A DNA stretch of 64,000 nucleotides. Source: Gerris lacustris. Lineage: Eukaryota; Arthropoda; Insecta; Hemiptera; Gerridae. Location of the stretch: assembly GCA_951217055.1 (NCBI GenBank), contig OX578280.1, forward strand, positions 38,019,628-38,083,627. The letters run 5' to 3'. The notes under the pieces are model-generated. The model saw only the letters and a program-made list of their open reading frames with translations, made no database searches and had not been told where the DNA came from. Position 1 is the first letter of the stretch. Every line of letters starts with the position of its first letter. Positions 24,691-36,043 of the stretch are shown one piece after another. The translations under genes and the position numbers were made by a program.

Positions 24691-26604
24691 AAAGAGTAGG
24701 AGATCAGATTATCCTCACTCTTCAGCAGCCAATTTATTAATACAAAACAGATTGATTACTTTAATTTAGAAAAATCTGTATCAGTTGTTGTAGTAGTTTG
24801 ACAAAAACTGATCTTTTTTTTACCCTTTAATTAAGTATTATTTACGTAACCCTTTTATTGCTATTTGAGAGCTAACTCATTTTGTGTTGAAATGCTGTGA
24901 GAGTTATGAACAAACAAGTATAATCATTAGCCTGCCAGAATCTGAAATATGTTATACTTTAGTAATAATCCCAACCTAACCAATGAAAGATTATCTAAGA
25001 GAGTGTAAATGGTAGTACTTAAGTGATCTATTATCTTTATCCTATAAAATAATATTCTGCAGCCAAATAGGCATAATTTTATTAGTAGGTTCCTATAACC
25101 TGTTTGAAATGCAGTATTTTTCCACCATTTTTTAAAAAATATAATAACCAATCCAGATAATTTATACAAATGTTATATTAATATTGGTAACTTTCATGTT
25201 AATTAGTGCCAAGTTATTAAATAAATTAAGTCTAGACAAGCCAAATTAAAATATAGAGAACCTCATTTAGATGATTATTCTTTAATAGTAAGAGCACTTT
25301 TTGAGATGAAAAGATATAAGGATCTTAAAATTGAAAATTAAATAACTAAAGTCTAACTTAATTTGAGCAGAAAAAAAAACTTTGTTTAGAGATAATCTTT
25401 TGTTACCATAACTTGAAAGCAATTTATTGTTGACTTATAACAAAAACGACTTCTGTTACTTTTTCACAATATTTTAGAAGATAATATGGTCTTGACTGTT
25501 TACTTATTTATCTTTATATACATATATATAAACCTGCACAAAAGTAAAGAGTATAAATACATTTAAAGAAAGATTATTATTCATTCAAAACAATTTGTAG
25601 TACTCAAGCTTAACCTTGGTATACTCTGGAGATGATGTGTCTGTCCTTTTGGAATTTATTAGACCTTAGACATTTTTATTTCTAACGAACAAATATACCA
25701 AAAAACAGGTACAATTTATAATTAAAAACAAAATCATTGCACTTTTTAATTCAAATTTAGAGCAAGAACTATCTTCATGGAATTGGATAGTCAACTGTAA
25801 GGTTTTAATTTTTAACTCATTACTTAATGTTATTGCAAAGGTTGGAGAGAGAATATCTTTAGGATTTAATATAATCCGTGGTGCAACAACCCAAAAGAGC
25901 TTAAGCCTACCAAAGAGGTGAACTTTATAATATGTAATAGATGATACAGGGTTAGGCATGTCATGCCATCAGCTGTAGAATGCCTTTGATGCTTTTAGAA
26001 TACGCTCCAGTGAGAGTATTAAAATATTGATAGTTTATTTTGGTACTTGTAAAATCTTTGAGTTCAGTTGACAACAAATTATCATTTGATCATTTTTTTA
26101 AAAAAAGAACTAAATGGAATGCTATAACTCCTTGTTCTTTAAATCTACGTGTGCTATAATAAAATAAGATATTTCTTTTTGAATTTTATCATTCATGGAT
26201 ACAGTTTAAAGAATAGATATTTTGAACACTTTTTCTTTAACACATTTCTTAATTAGACACAACTTTTACCACTTTCTTTAAATTAAAATAATTAATAATA
26301 AAGAACAAGAACATTAATTAATTCACACAACCATTATTTCAAAAATATATAGATGACTTTTAGTCAAGTGTAATTTTACTTTTCAAAATCTAAACATACA
26401 CATCATAGTAAATTAAAATAATGTACAATATATTTAATTCTTCTTTCACTAATAGCTGAAATAGCTGTTTAGCATAGTGCCTTAAACTTTTAAATGAATG
26501 TTTTTACCCAAGTGAAAGATACTTATTTTAACAAAATCAATCTTTTTTTAAAAAAAAAAAACATTATTTCTCAAGAAGACACTCTTCAGATTAACTATAC
26601 CTAA

Positions 26605-26742
26605 AGGCCCATGTACACTTTGATTAGTGCAAGTCCGAGTGTTTAGTAAAAACACTAAACCCATTTGGACACCATGTGTTTAATGTAAGTACTTGCAAAA
26701 AATTTACTAAACACTTGCACTAATCAAAGTGTAAATGGGCCT
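26605..26742. mobile_element. Palindromic MITE, 138 bp
   Basis: Ends aggcccatgtacactttgat and atcaaagtgtaaatgggcct are inverted repeats of nearly 30 bases that continue inward through attagtgcaag. An inner stem gtttagtaaaaacactaaac adds a second hairpin. No coding sequence. A hAT-type MITE is possible, but I could not fix the target duplication. Confidence 0.75.
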
Positions 26743-26906
26743 GTAAACTAAATTATATATGTATCAAAGTTTAAAGTCACTAAGTATTGTAAAATTTTAC
26801 TTCTAAAGAGCAAGTTATTGTTATTTACTTACAAGCTACATATATCACATTGACTTTAACCGTAAATAAAATTTAAATATTGTTAGGGAGAAAGCCTGTT
26901 TAATAA

Positions 26907-29900
26907 TTAATAAGATTTAACACTGTCTAACTCAACATAATCTCTGACTCCTTGTCGTTTTAATCGAAATCTTAAAGTTGGTTCCAAATTAGATTCAGGT
27001 TGAGGCCACTCTACAACTAGTTTAATTGACGATCCAGCTCCTAAAGCACCTGAAAAAAATTATAATAAGCAAATATAAAATACAGTATGATTAAGAGAGA
27101 AAAAAAGAAGAATGACTGGGTATATGACTTAATATTTTCAATGGCTGACTGGTGTTCTACTACACACAATAACATTTTTTGTGGTTTGAGGTCTCTCGGG
27201 TTAGAATAAGTTTATGAATTAAATAAAGAGCAAAAGTGATCCGTTATACTCGTATATATATATATAAAAAAAAACGAATGTTTAATAAGAACCTGTTTCG
27301 ACTAAAGTTTGGTCATCAACTAGGAACTAATTATTTACAAATTTAATAGGAATGTGGAGGGTTTTACTTATGGAAGTTTAGGCTTGTCAAAAGAAATATA
27401 TAGGGAGGGGCAGTACTTCTCCAGTTCCTTCTTCCTAAATTGTGAAAGCATTGGACTTGATATCCCAAAGATTTCATTGTTCAAATTCCAGTTTAAGAGT
27501 GTATTTTTCTCTGCCCTGTCCCCCTTCTAATTTTAATTTAATTTAAATAATGCTTAGTAAATTCTCTAATATAAAAGATTCAAGTACAAGATTTTGGCCT
27601 TGTGTTATGCCTTTTAAAAGACCACCCAAATTTAGAACTTAGATTATTAGAAAGTTTAAAACAATTCATTTTAGATTTTCATTTCGAGTGAAGTTAAAAA
27701 TTTACAATCTTTAAATCAATTAAGAATTGGCATGACTGAAAGACAAGCTCTCCCTTGGTACTCAAACTCCAAGATCAGTAAGCACCTTAGTTATGTGGTA
27801 TATTACTACACACTATTTGTAATGGGTATATTATTATAGAGCGGGGGGGGGGGGGGGGTGTCAATTGTTCCAGCAATAATTGATGACACTTGGCAAACCA
27901 CCTCTGCTGTTTTGACCTAAATATTGGAATTATGTAACTCAAAAGTCAAACTCATACGCAAGTGACACCTCTTGTTCCAAAAGTGTCAAAAATATGTTTA
28001 CCTGCTTCTTGTGCCGCAGCTAATGTGCAGACCACTCTTCTTTCAACTTCGTGCTTGATACTTCTAGCTCCATAATGAACGTTATATCCACTTGCTAAAA
28101 CTGTTTCCACTCCTCTTTCCCACTCCAACTCAACACAATGCTTTGATCTCGCCTAAAAAAAAACTTCGTTTAAATAAATTGTTCATACTCTAGATTTTAG
28201 GTCTCCTAAAACCTTAAAAATAAATGCATAAAAGTCTGATAAACAACATGTTAAGTTTATATTTAGTAAATAGCATTCAATCGTAATCAAAAAAAAATTT
28301 TGATTTTTTTTTTTTTTTTTTTTAAATGAAAGGCACTTCTTTCTTTAGCACCCCCCTTGGTTCTAAATAATAGTCTGCCCTAGTAAAGTCTCAAAGGTTT
28401 GTGTGTTTATTTCACCTAGACATTAAGACTCCTGGGGTAGTTTTATTACGCTATTTAAAGATTGAGTCTTGTCATGTGTAAGACTAAATCTTATTCAGAA
28501 AACTGTAGGACGAGTTCTGCAGTTTTCTTAGTATATATTTAATATTCCTTTGTCTAAATAAAGGGATAAGTATAGAAGTAACCGTGCTTAAGTAAAGAAG
28601 TACCGGTAAAAATATTAGCACATCACTAATTCATATATTGTATTTAATATTAATAAATAAGCAAGTTAGATGCAAAATAAAACCCATAAACTTAATGAGT
28701 ATTTTTTATTTATTTATTTGCCAATATTTTCATAGTTAAAACAATGTAGCTAAATTAAGAGGTAATTACCTTATTTGCCCAAAACTGCAACTCCTTAGCC
28801 ACAAGAGTATTGAGTTCAGAATGAGAAAATGGCAAGAAGTAGACAATTTCGTTAATTCTACCCAGGAATTCATCTCGTCCAAAGTGTCGTTTAAGTATAG
28901 GCCTGACTACTTGATCTTTAAAACCTCTTGATATTTCAATGTCAACGTCCTTTGAATCGATGTTAGTATTTATTAAAGCTAAATAACAAACCAATTAAAG
29001 TGTTAAAAATATACTATTTTTATTAAAATAATCATGTGCTCATAGATGAACTAATGTTTTTTTTTATTTGAAGAGAATTGTTCAAAAGAAGGTAAAACAA
29101 CAAATAGAGATAACAACTTGACCAGCTAAATTTTTAAGTTATCATAAAGTACGTAACACTAATTTATAGAGAAGCATTTTAGTAATTAACACTTACTTTC
29201 AGGAGATTTGAAATTCTTAATTTCATCTCTTAGTTGCATGGCGTGGTTAGCAATTTCTTCGCTTGCTAAATTAGATGTCATAACAAATATGGCATTTTTG
29301 CATTCAATTGTCTTCCCTTTTCCATCAGTTAATCGTCCCTAAAATGATATATAAATTAACTTACATAGAAGTTAAAATAAAAGATGATAATGATAACATA
29401 TAATTCAGAAAATCAATAATAAATTTGATATCATCAAAAATAATTAGACAAGACAACAAAAGTTAGGCTAGATCATAAAAGAACGAGACTAGTGAATAAA
29501 AAATAACCAGTTACATGACCAAATGAATTACTAATTTATTCACCGATAATGGTATATTAAAGTCAAACAATTTGTTAATGTATTAGTTGGATTAAAGATT
29601 TAAACAATTAACTTGTAGAAAAAGTTTCAGAAATTTAATCGATGGCAAAAACACTTTTTAAAAAACAAATAGATACTTGAATTTTACCTCATCAAATAAC
29701 TGCAATAATACAGTTAGTACGTCGGGGTGAGCTTTGTCAACTTCGTCCAAAAGAACAACTGCATTTGGGTAATTCCGTAACTGCTTTGTTAATTGTCCAC
29801 CCTCATCATGTCCTATGTATCCTGGAGGTGCACCAATCAATTTAGCCACCTGGATAATAATGTATAATATACATAAGACCAATAAAACAAAACCAAATAA

Positions 29901-32900
29901 AAAGTGCCAGCGGATGAAGGATGGCAACTAGAGTCAGGAAGCATTAAAATAGGAGAGTGGAAATTTGAAGCCGTGATCAAGTTTGAAACTTAAAAATAGC
30001 AACAAACAAAATTGGTTTGAACATGTAGGGCAGAGTAGTAGTAGGCAGCAAATCATGTCTAATTTAGTAATAAGGAAGGCTGAGATCCTAATCTAAAAAA
30101 CCCCTATCAGATCAGTTATCTAAATCTCTAGTTAACATTACACATGAGGCACCATTATACAATAAACTTTACAATCTAATCCTCAATACTAGAAATTAAT
30201 ACTGAAGATATACCTCATGCTTTTCCTGATACTCTGACATGTCCAATCGAATGAAAGCTCCAGGTTTATCTGTATGAATATATCTGGCAACCTGTTTCGC
30301 TAACTCAGTTTTTCCAATTCCTGAAGACCCAAGAAAGAGGAAAACAAGAGGATGTTCATCGTCCATCCAACCATTTTCCTTGCGTCGAATAGCTGAAATT
30401 AAAAAATACACTATTAACACATAGCTAATACATAAGACTAGGAAATATTTCAGTTCAGGGAGCTCTTCAAGACAATCCCCCTATTCCATTTAAAGTCATT
30501 TATTTTCTAAATCTTTTTCTAAACAGTTTTGCAGTGTTCTAATGTTATAACTTATAACATTAGAGTAGTCATTCAAGTAGTCCATTCAGTCAAGTCAAAA
30601 TTAACCAATAATTTAATTTTTATTTGTTTCCAAAAAATATATATGATTTTATTAAGGCCAAAAAAAGGAGGAATCTAGAAGTATAATAGCTTCTAAAACA
30701 AGAAAATAATCAGTAATATTTAATAGTGTTTTTTAACAAGAAAAATGTTTTTACGATGAAAAACACTGTGGTCCCTCTTGTCCGAAACGATAGGAAACCT
30801 AGGTGCAAAGCGCCTAAACAAACAGAATTAATACTTGACAAAAAAAAAGCAAATCATGTTTCAGCTTACCAGATGCTACAATAGCTATGGCTGCTTCCTG
30901 GCCTACAATGTATTGTTTCAAACGTTGCTCCAAAGGAAATTTTCTCCTCTCCTCAGCTTCACGTACTTTCTTTTCTGACTCGTACTAAAAAAATTACAAA
31001 GATAAATAAGAAGTATTCATTCAATTAGATATGTTTGAATAGGAGGGACATGTGTTATACTTCATATATTTGCGAGCCGTTAAGTCCGTGGCACCGGGCT
31101 TTATTTTTTAAAAAGTTAACTTCAGTAAATTTAAATGAAATCTTAATTTTTAATTGCAATAATTAGTTTATCTATAATTTTAAAACAAAAATAAACAGAA
31201 AATCAAACATAGAATAATCATATTTATGACCGAAAAATGATTTGTTATTGCTAAGCTATGGCAACGACATTTATTCCAATAAAAATAAATGTTTGTTTTG
31301 ATTATTGGGTCTTTAAGTAGGAATGATAACTTACCTAAATTAATTTACTTATTTTTCTAAATATAATATTAAGCCCGTTGCCACAAGCCTAAGGGCTCAT
31401 TATTTGATAAAGTGTTAATGCTCCTACCAAAAGTTCTAGTGATTTTATTTCTTTGCTCAAGTTGAATGAACATATTTTTGTATAGTTTTGTAAGTTCTTT
31501 TCAACGTATAAAATAGTATGTAGTATACCTTTGTAACATAAGTTCTGAGCAGTGCAAGCATATCTGCGTTTCGTGTAAGCTGTGAAGGTACATGTCCTGA
31601 TGCTTCGATAAGAGGATTGGCTCCATTTTCAAGTAAGATTTTAACTACTTCTTTATTATCAACAAGAACTGCATAATGAAGAGCAGTAAAGCCATGGTAG
31701 TTCTCCTGAGCTCTGAGTACATCACTAAATTCAGTTTCACGGAGAACAAGTACTGAAAAATCATTCAATTTTTGTCATACATACAATTTTATTATTATTG
31801 ATTAACCACTTAAAAGGCTGCGAATGCCAATTATAAGATTTATACAGCTAGTGCAGCAACACACTAACTCAGTTACATATCATCCATTACATATACATAG
31901 TTGTATAAGCCCTTTGGCAGGCCAAGGGCTGTTGAGCCACGGAATTAGTTAGTTAGCCACTTAACAAAACACAAAATAAATTTAATCAATTCTTATTGTG
32001 TTAGGACTTAAGCCTAGTTTACATTGGTAGAGCAAACGGTCGAGTAGCCTAATGTGAACGATACGGATAGTAAACGGTCGAGGATAGTGGATAAAAGTTG
32101 GTCGAGTAAATAAGCTAGTGCAGTGGTAGAGTAGCTCGACCGCTGACGGGCGAGTAGACCCCCCACCCTATGTCCGTCCTAACATTGAATACCTCTTCTA
32201 TATATTAATTGCGGGATTATTCAGAACTAAAAACGTAATAACCTCACTTTACTAAGGCTACTATCTCAAGCACAACGACTTTAGAATCACTCTACCAAAA
32301 AACAGCCCACCGTTTTACTCTACCGTCCCTTGTGCTGAAAAGTAAGCTAGTGCACTCGACCCTTTACTCTACCAATGTAGACTAGGCTTTATGGTGAAAT
32401 AAATAAATCCCAAGTAAGAAAATAATACTATTGTAGTGTCAGTTCTATTTATAACTTGTTTTGTTTTGAATCTGTCAAATGTAAAATAAATATTAAGAAC
32501 TCGTTAGTTCGTTTTATGTGATACATGGTCTTATTGTTCCTTCATTGGTGACCCCGAACTAAGGACATCATGTCTACAGTTAATGAAACTTCGTCGGAAG
32601 AACATTCGAGTGCAACGCATACATCTGAAATTTCCCGGGTTGCAATCAAACTTCCTCCGCTCTGGAAAGCTGACCCGGAGATGTGGTTCGTAAGCGTCGA
32701 GGCCCAATTTGCTGCTGCCAGAATTACAACAGAGGATACTCGTTATAACTATAGTTATAGCTTTTGTAACTCCAGAGTAGTGTTTCATATGTTTTTTTGT
32801 ATTTTTTCTATAGATGGTTGGATCAAATTGATTTTAAGATTGTATAAATTCTAAGAGAGCAAATTTGAAATTCCCCTACCATCTAAGGTATGTAGTCCTT

Positions 32901-35900
32901 TATCAGAAGCAGTTCGGTAAACATTGATGAAATTATCTCCTGCATTTGGGTCAGCTCCAGCTTCGAGTAGAAGTTGTACATTTTCTGCTCTTCCATTAAC
33001 TGAAGCAACATGAAGTGGTGTCCAACCCAAATAATGTTTTTCATTAACATCAAGGTGTTCAGCATGAATTATCCTATGAAAAGGTCAAATAAAATAATAA
33101 ATATATCTTCTGGTTATACTTTTTTATTTTTCTTATTAATGCTATTTATTCGAAATTGAAAGTAAATGGCACTTCTTTAGACTGTTACTCCCCTTATAAA
33201 AAAAACAGAAGGGAGTAACAATCTAAAGAAGGTGTACTCAATGTTCTTTTTTAGACTGTTACTCCCCTTATAAAAACAGAATTGTGATATTCCTTTGTCC
33301 CAAAGTACATTGAACAAAACATCCCTTTGTCTTAATAGTTATTTAGTGAGTAATTTATATTCTAAAAAAAAAAAAAAAAAAAAAAAAACATAGGGGAGCA
33401 ACAATCTAAAGAAGTACCAAGTAAATATGGTAATGAATAAAACTTCAAGAGTCAAAAATCAATGGCCATCATTTTTACATTTTAAGCTTTAATAATTATA
33501 AGTAAGTAAGTTCTACAAAATCTATAAGGTTTTACCTCTTTAAATCTCTGGCTGAACCACTTCGAGCATAATAATGAAGTTTATTCTCTAGACAAAAAAA
33601 TGTAAAGGGTGTACCAACATGAAAAAGTGAAATGAAAATAAAATAAATTTAATTATTAAAAAAGTAATGTAGAAGTTAAGCAAAAGAGATTTTTTTTTTT
33701 ATATTCAGATGCAAGAGGATGAATAAAATAAGCTTTCCAAGGATAGGATTAATTATTTTCACGAGCAGACCTTAATTTTTAATTATGTGTCCACAAAAAG
33801 TTATCGAAATAAAAAAGAAGGGGATCAACAGATAGGTGTAAACTTTCACACTGTGACTGAACTATAATATAAATTAATTAGATTCATAATTAACCACTTG
33901 AACCACTATTGCGGTCCAGAAGATTTGGTCATGGACACCTTTCTGGGGCCCGCTCTTAGACGCCCGTTTTAGGGACTTTTTCGGGGGCGTGTATCTTTTC
34001 TCCTATTCACTTATAAAAAAAAAAAAAAAAAAAAATTTCCCCTTTTCGCAAGACCTACAATAAAGGTCCTTTCCGTCGGACCGCTGCGATCGACTATATA
34101 TCGAGTTATGCGGAAAAAACGGTTTTTCGAGGGAAAAAAAACGTTTTTTCCGCATAACTCGATTACGGTCGACCGCAGCGGTCCGACGCAAAGGACCTTT
34201 ATTGTAGGTCTTGCGAAAAGGGGAAAAATAGTTTGTTTTTTTAAAGTGAATAGGAAAAAAGAGACACGCCCCCGAAAAAGCCCCTAAAACGGACGTCTAA
34301 GAGCGGGCCCCGGAAGGGTGTCCATGACCGAAGATTCTGTTTAATTCATATTAACAAAAACAAAGTGGATGTGGACTTTGAATTAGAAGTTGAGGAAAGC
34401 GAGTATCAATCAAAATTAAAAACCAAAGTTGAGGATTTATCAATATTTGGAAAAATGTGTATTTCCTTCTTCAAGGTATAAAACAAGAAAATTGGTCACC
34501 ATCCACAAAGAGCAGCTAAAGCAAGTGTAAGGAAGAGCTGGCAGCAAAAATAGAGGCTTCAGGGCTCTTCCATGCTATAAACAGAGGGTTTGTCAGCAAA
34601 GCAGACGACTGTCTTCAAAGCTGTTTATTTGCCCACATCAATGTAGGGTTGCAAATCATGGGCATTGACAAAGAACTTGAGCTGAATTCAAGCAACTGAA
34701 ATGCACTATCTAAGGAAGATAGCAGGCAAGACAGGGTCAGGAACAACTATAAGATTGGGGTTGGAAATACAGCCCACAGCGCTGAAAATCAAAAACTCTC
34801 AACTATGAAGGTTCGTTAATGTAAATAGGACGAACAATGACAGACACATAAAAAGCCCTTGAAGCCAGGTGTGAGGGGAGAAAGCCCAGAGAGAGAAAGT
34901 GAAGCCTGGATGGACAACATCACATCCACCCAGGCTAAAAGAGGAATGTCCCTACAACATGCCCACACATATACACACCCAGGAGAGGGTGGGCAACATT
35001 TTGGTCTGCCTCAAGACCGCAAGGTAGAAAAGGATCTGACTAAGTAAAGAAGAAAATAATTTTTTCTGAAACCTCAGTAAATCCACAACTTTGAGTATTA
35101 ATTTTGACTGATCCTCACCACTCTTATTTTCAATAATAAAATACAATAACTCAATCAGTCAGGGGGATCACCAAGTTTAGAAAAAAAAAAAAAACAGACA
35201 CAGCAATATCAGGTAAAAGCTACAGTATGTTGTAGATGCAGCTTTGATAGAGAGGTACTCAAGACTGCAAGTTAAATTCTGATTTATCAAACAAGACCTG
35301 AAATAATAAAATGGTCACAGTGTTCGAACTCCGACATCTTGAGGGTTAAGATCACGTACAATGCATTGGCGTTTAGCAACAAACCGTTTTACAACTTTTG
35401 CAAATTCATATTTTTCTACTAACGTAGAGCTAGAATAGAAATATCACCGATGATTTCATCATACATCTGCAATTTGTATGAATAACCTTAGTGCTTTCCA
35501 TAATCCTTTATTTAGGTTTGAAATTAATGTTGGACGTCTTTAATATAACATTTTTGCCAGGAGGGGAACGTTGTTCAGCTCAATAAGGAACATATAATAT
35601 AAATCAATTTTTAGCAGCCTCAACTGCTAGTACGTGTCACAGTACTCCAAATGATTAATCTTTATTTGGCGTCCTGATAAATAAATAATCAATCACAAGT
35701 TTATATTATTAGAAACGAGAAAAAGTAAACCAGGCTTACCCTTGGGCCTAAGAGAACACTCAGCAATGGCAAGTCCAAGGCTAAAACTTCCAAACGCTCC
35801 AGTCAGAATATTTTTCAAATTCCAAAATGCATACCAGTAACTTTTACCATCTTTTTCAGTAATATTCCAGTCAACGAGAGAATTTTTCTTTTTGGAAAGA

Positions 35901-36043
35901 AGGCAAACTAGATTCTTTAAAATGATAAGACGTCTCTCCTGTGATAGACTCCTCGAATGGTATTTACTAAACAAACTCGGTGTAACAAATAAACTTCTAT
36001 TCTTTATACATAACTGAAGGAATTTTGACGCTAAAACCGTCAT
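26907..36043 (-). CDS. CLPB: Mitochondrial AAA+ disaggregase CLPB (SKD3), 11 exons, 624 aa
   Basis: Exons, 5' to 3': 36043-35740, 33587-33536, 33073-32880, 31752-31529, 30984-30870, 30392-30214, 29849-29688, 29338-29197, 28978-28770, 28152-28002, 27049-26907 (stop TAA). All phases agree. Residues 1-101 hold a basic mitochondrial presequence ([16 protein letters not shown]) and a hydrophobic stretch at 79-94, like the segment cleaved in animal CLPB before it acts in the intermembrane space. Ankyrin repeats occupy about 102-258 ([31 protein letters not shown]). The single AAA+ domain has Walker A GSSGIGKT (318-325), pore loop GYIG (tyrosine 367), Walker B VVLLDE (387-392), sensor 1 MTSN, GRINEIV and sensor 2 [12 protein letters not shown]. 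Human CLPB is 707 aa. The start may follow a splice acceptor (ccttttag) 12 bases upstream, so a 5' UTR exon is likely. Confidence 0.95.
32010..32389. mobile_element. MITE with 23-bp inverted ends, 380 bp
   Basis: Left end aagcctagtttacattggta and right end taccaatgtagactaggctt are inverted repeats with one mismatch. The inside contains repeated ggtcgag/ctcgacc motifs that also pair. It lies in the CLPB intron between exons 3 and 4. No coding sequence. Confidence 0.8.
32437..32760 (+). mobile_element. gypsy/Ty3-type LTR-gag fragment
   Basis: A presumed LTR end (about 32437-32546, containing aataaa and ending ttca) is followed at once by tggtgaccccgaac, a primer-binding-site-like sequence. From 32570 a frame starts [20 protein letters not shown] and runs into [20 protein letters not shown] and ITTEDTRYN. 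The [17 protein letters not shown] motif is characteristic of Gag in arthropod gypsy elements. The frame is lost near 32755, so only the first 60 or so codons survive. No pol is present. It is opposite in strand to the host gene CLPB. Confidence 0.75.
33916..34339. mobile_element. Large palindromic (snapback) MITE, 424 bp
   Basis: The arms pair over about 190 bases each: cagaagatttggtcatggac at the left and gtccatgaccgaagattctg at the right, with gggcccgctcttagacg, cgggggcgtg and gcaagacctacaataaagg mirrored inward. Centre near 34120-34150 (ggaaaaaacg...cgttttttcc). More GC-rich than its surroundings. It lies in CLPB intron 1. Family unknown. Confidence 0.8.
34340..35060 (+). pseudogene. Decayed non-LTR retrotransposon ORF2 C-terminus
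   Basis: Plus-strand translation in broken frames gives [14 protein letters not shown], then after about 90 bases [12 protein letters not shown] and [12 protein letters not shown]. The order R-x-R-N, then G-R-x-x-R-x-K-x-x-W-M-D-x-I, matches the C-terminal region of many LINE polyproteins. Several stops and frameshifts. Clade not determined. It abuts the snapback MITE in CLPB intron 1. Confidence 0.5.

Larger units (their letters stand above)
23625..26906. other. Convergent intergenic region AASDH/CLPB
   Basis: Contains the 3' UTRs of two converging genes and no further gene that I can support. It holds a degenerate SINE-like copy (about 24430-24690) and a palindromic MITE (26605-26742). The rest is AT-rich unique-looking sequence with short A/T runs. 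Confidence 0.6.

Noticed and set aside
34859..35047. 62-codon plus-strand frame as a host gene
   Set aside because: It overlaps the decayed LINE C-terminal remnant (GWMDNI-type motif), and its neighbours contain stops and frameshifts.
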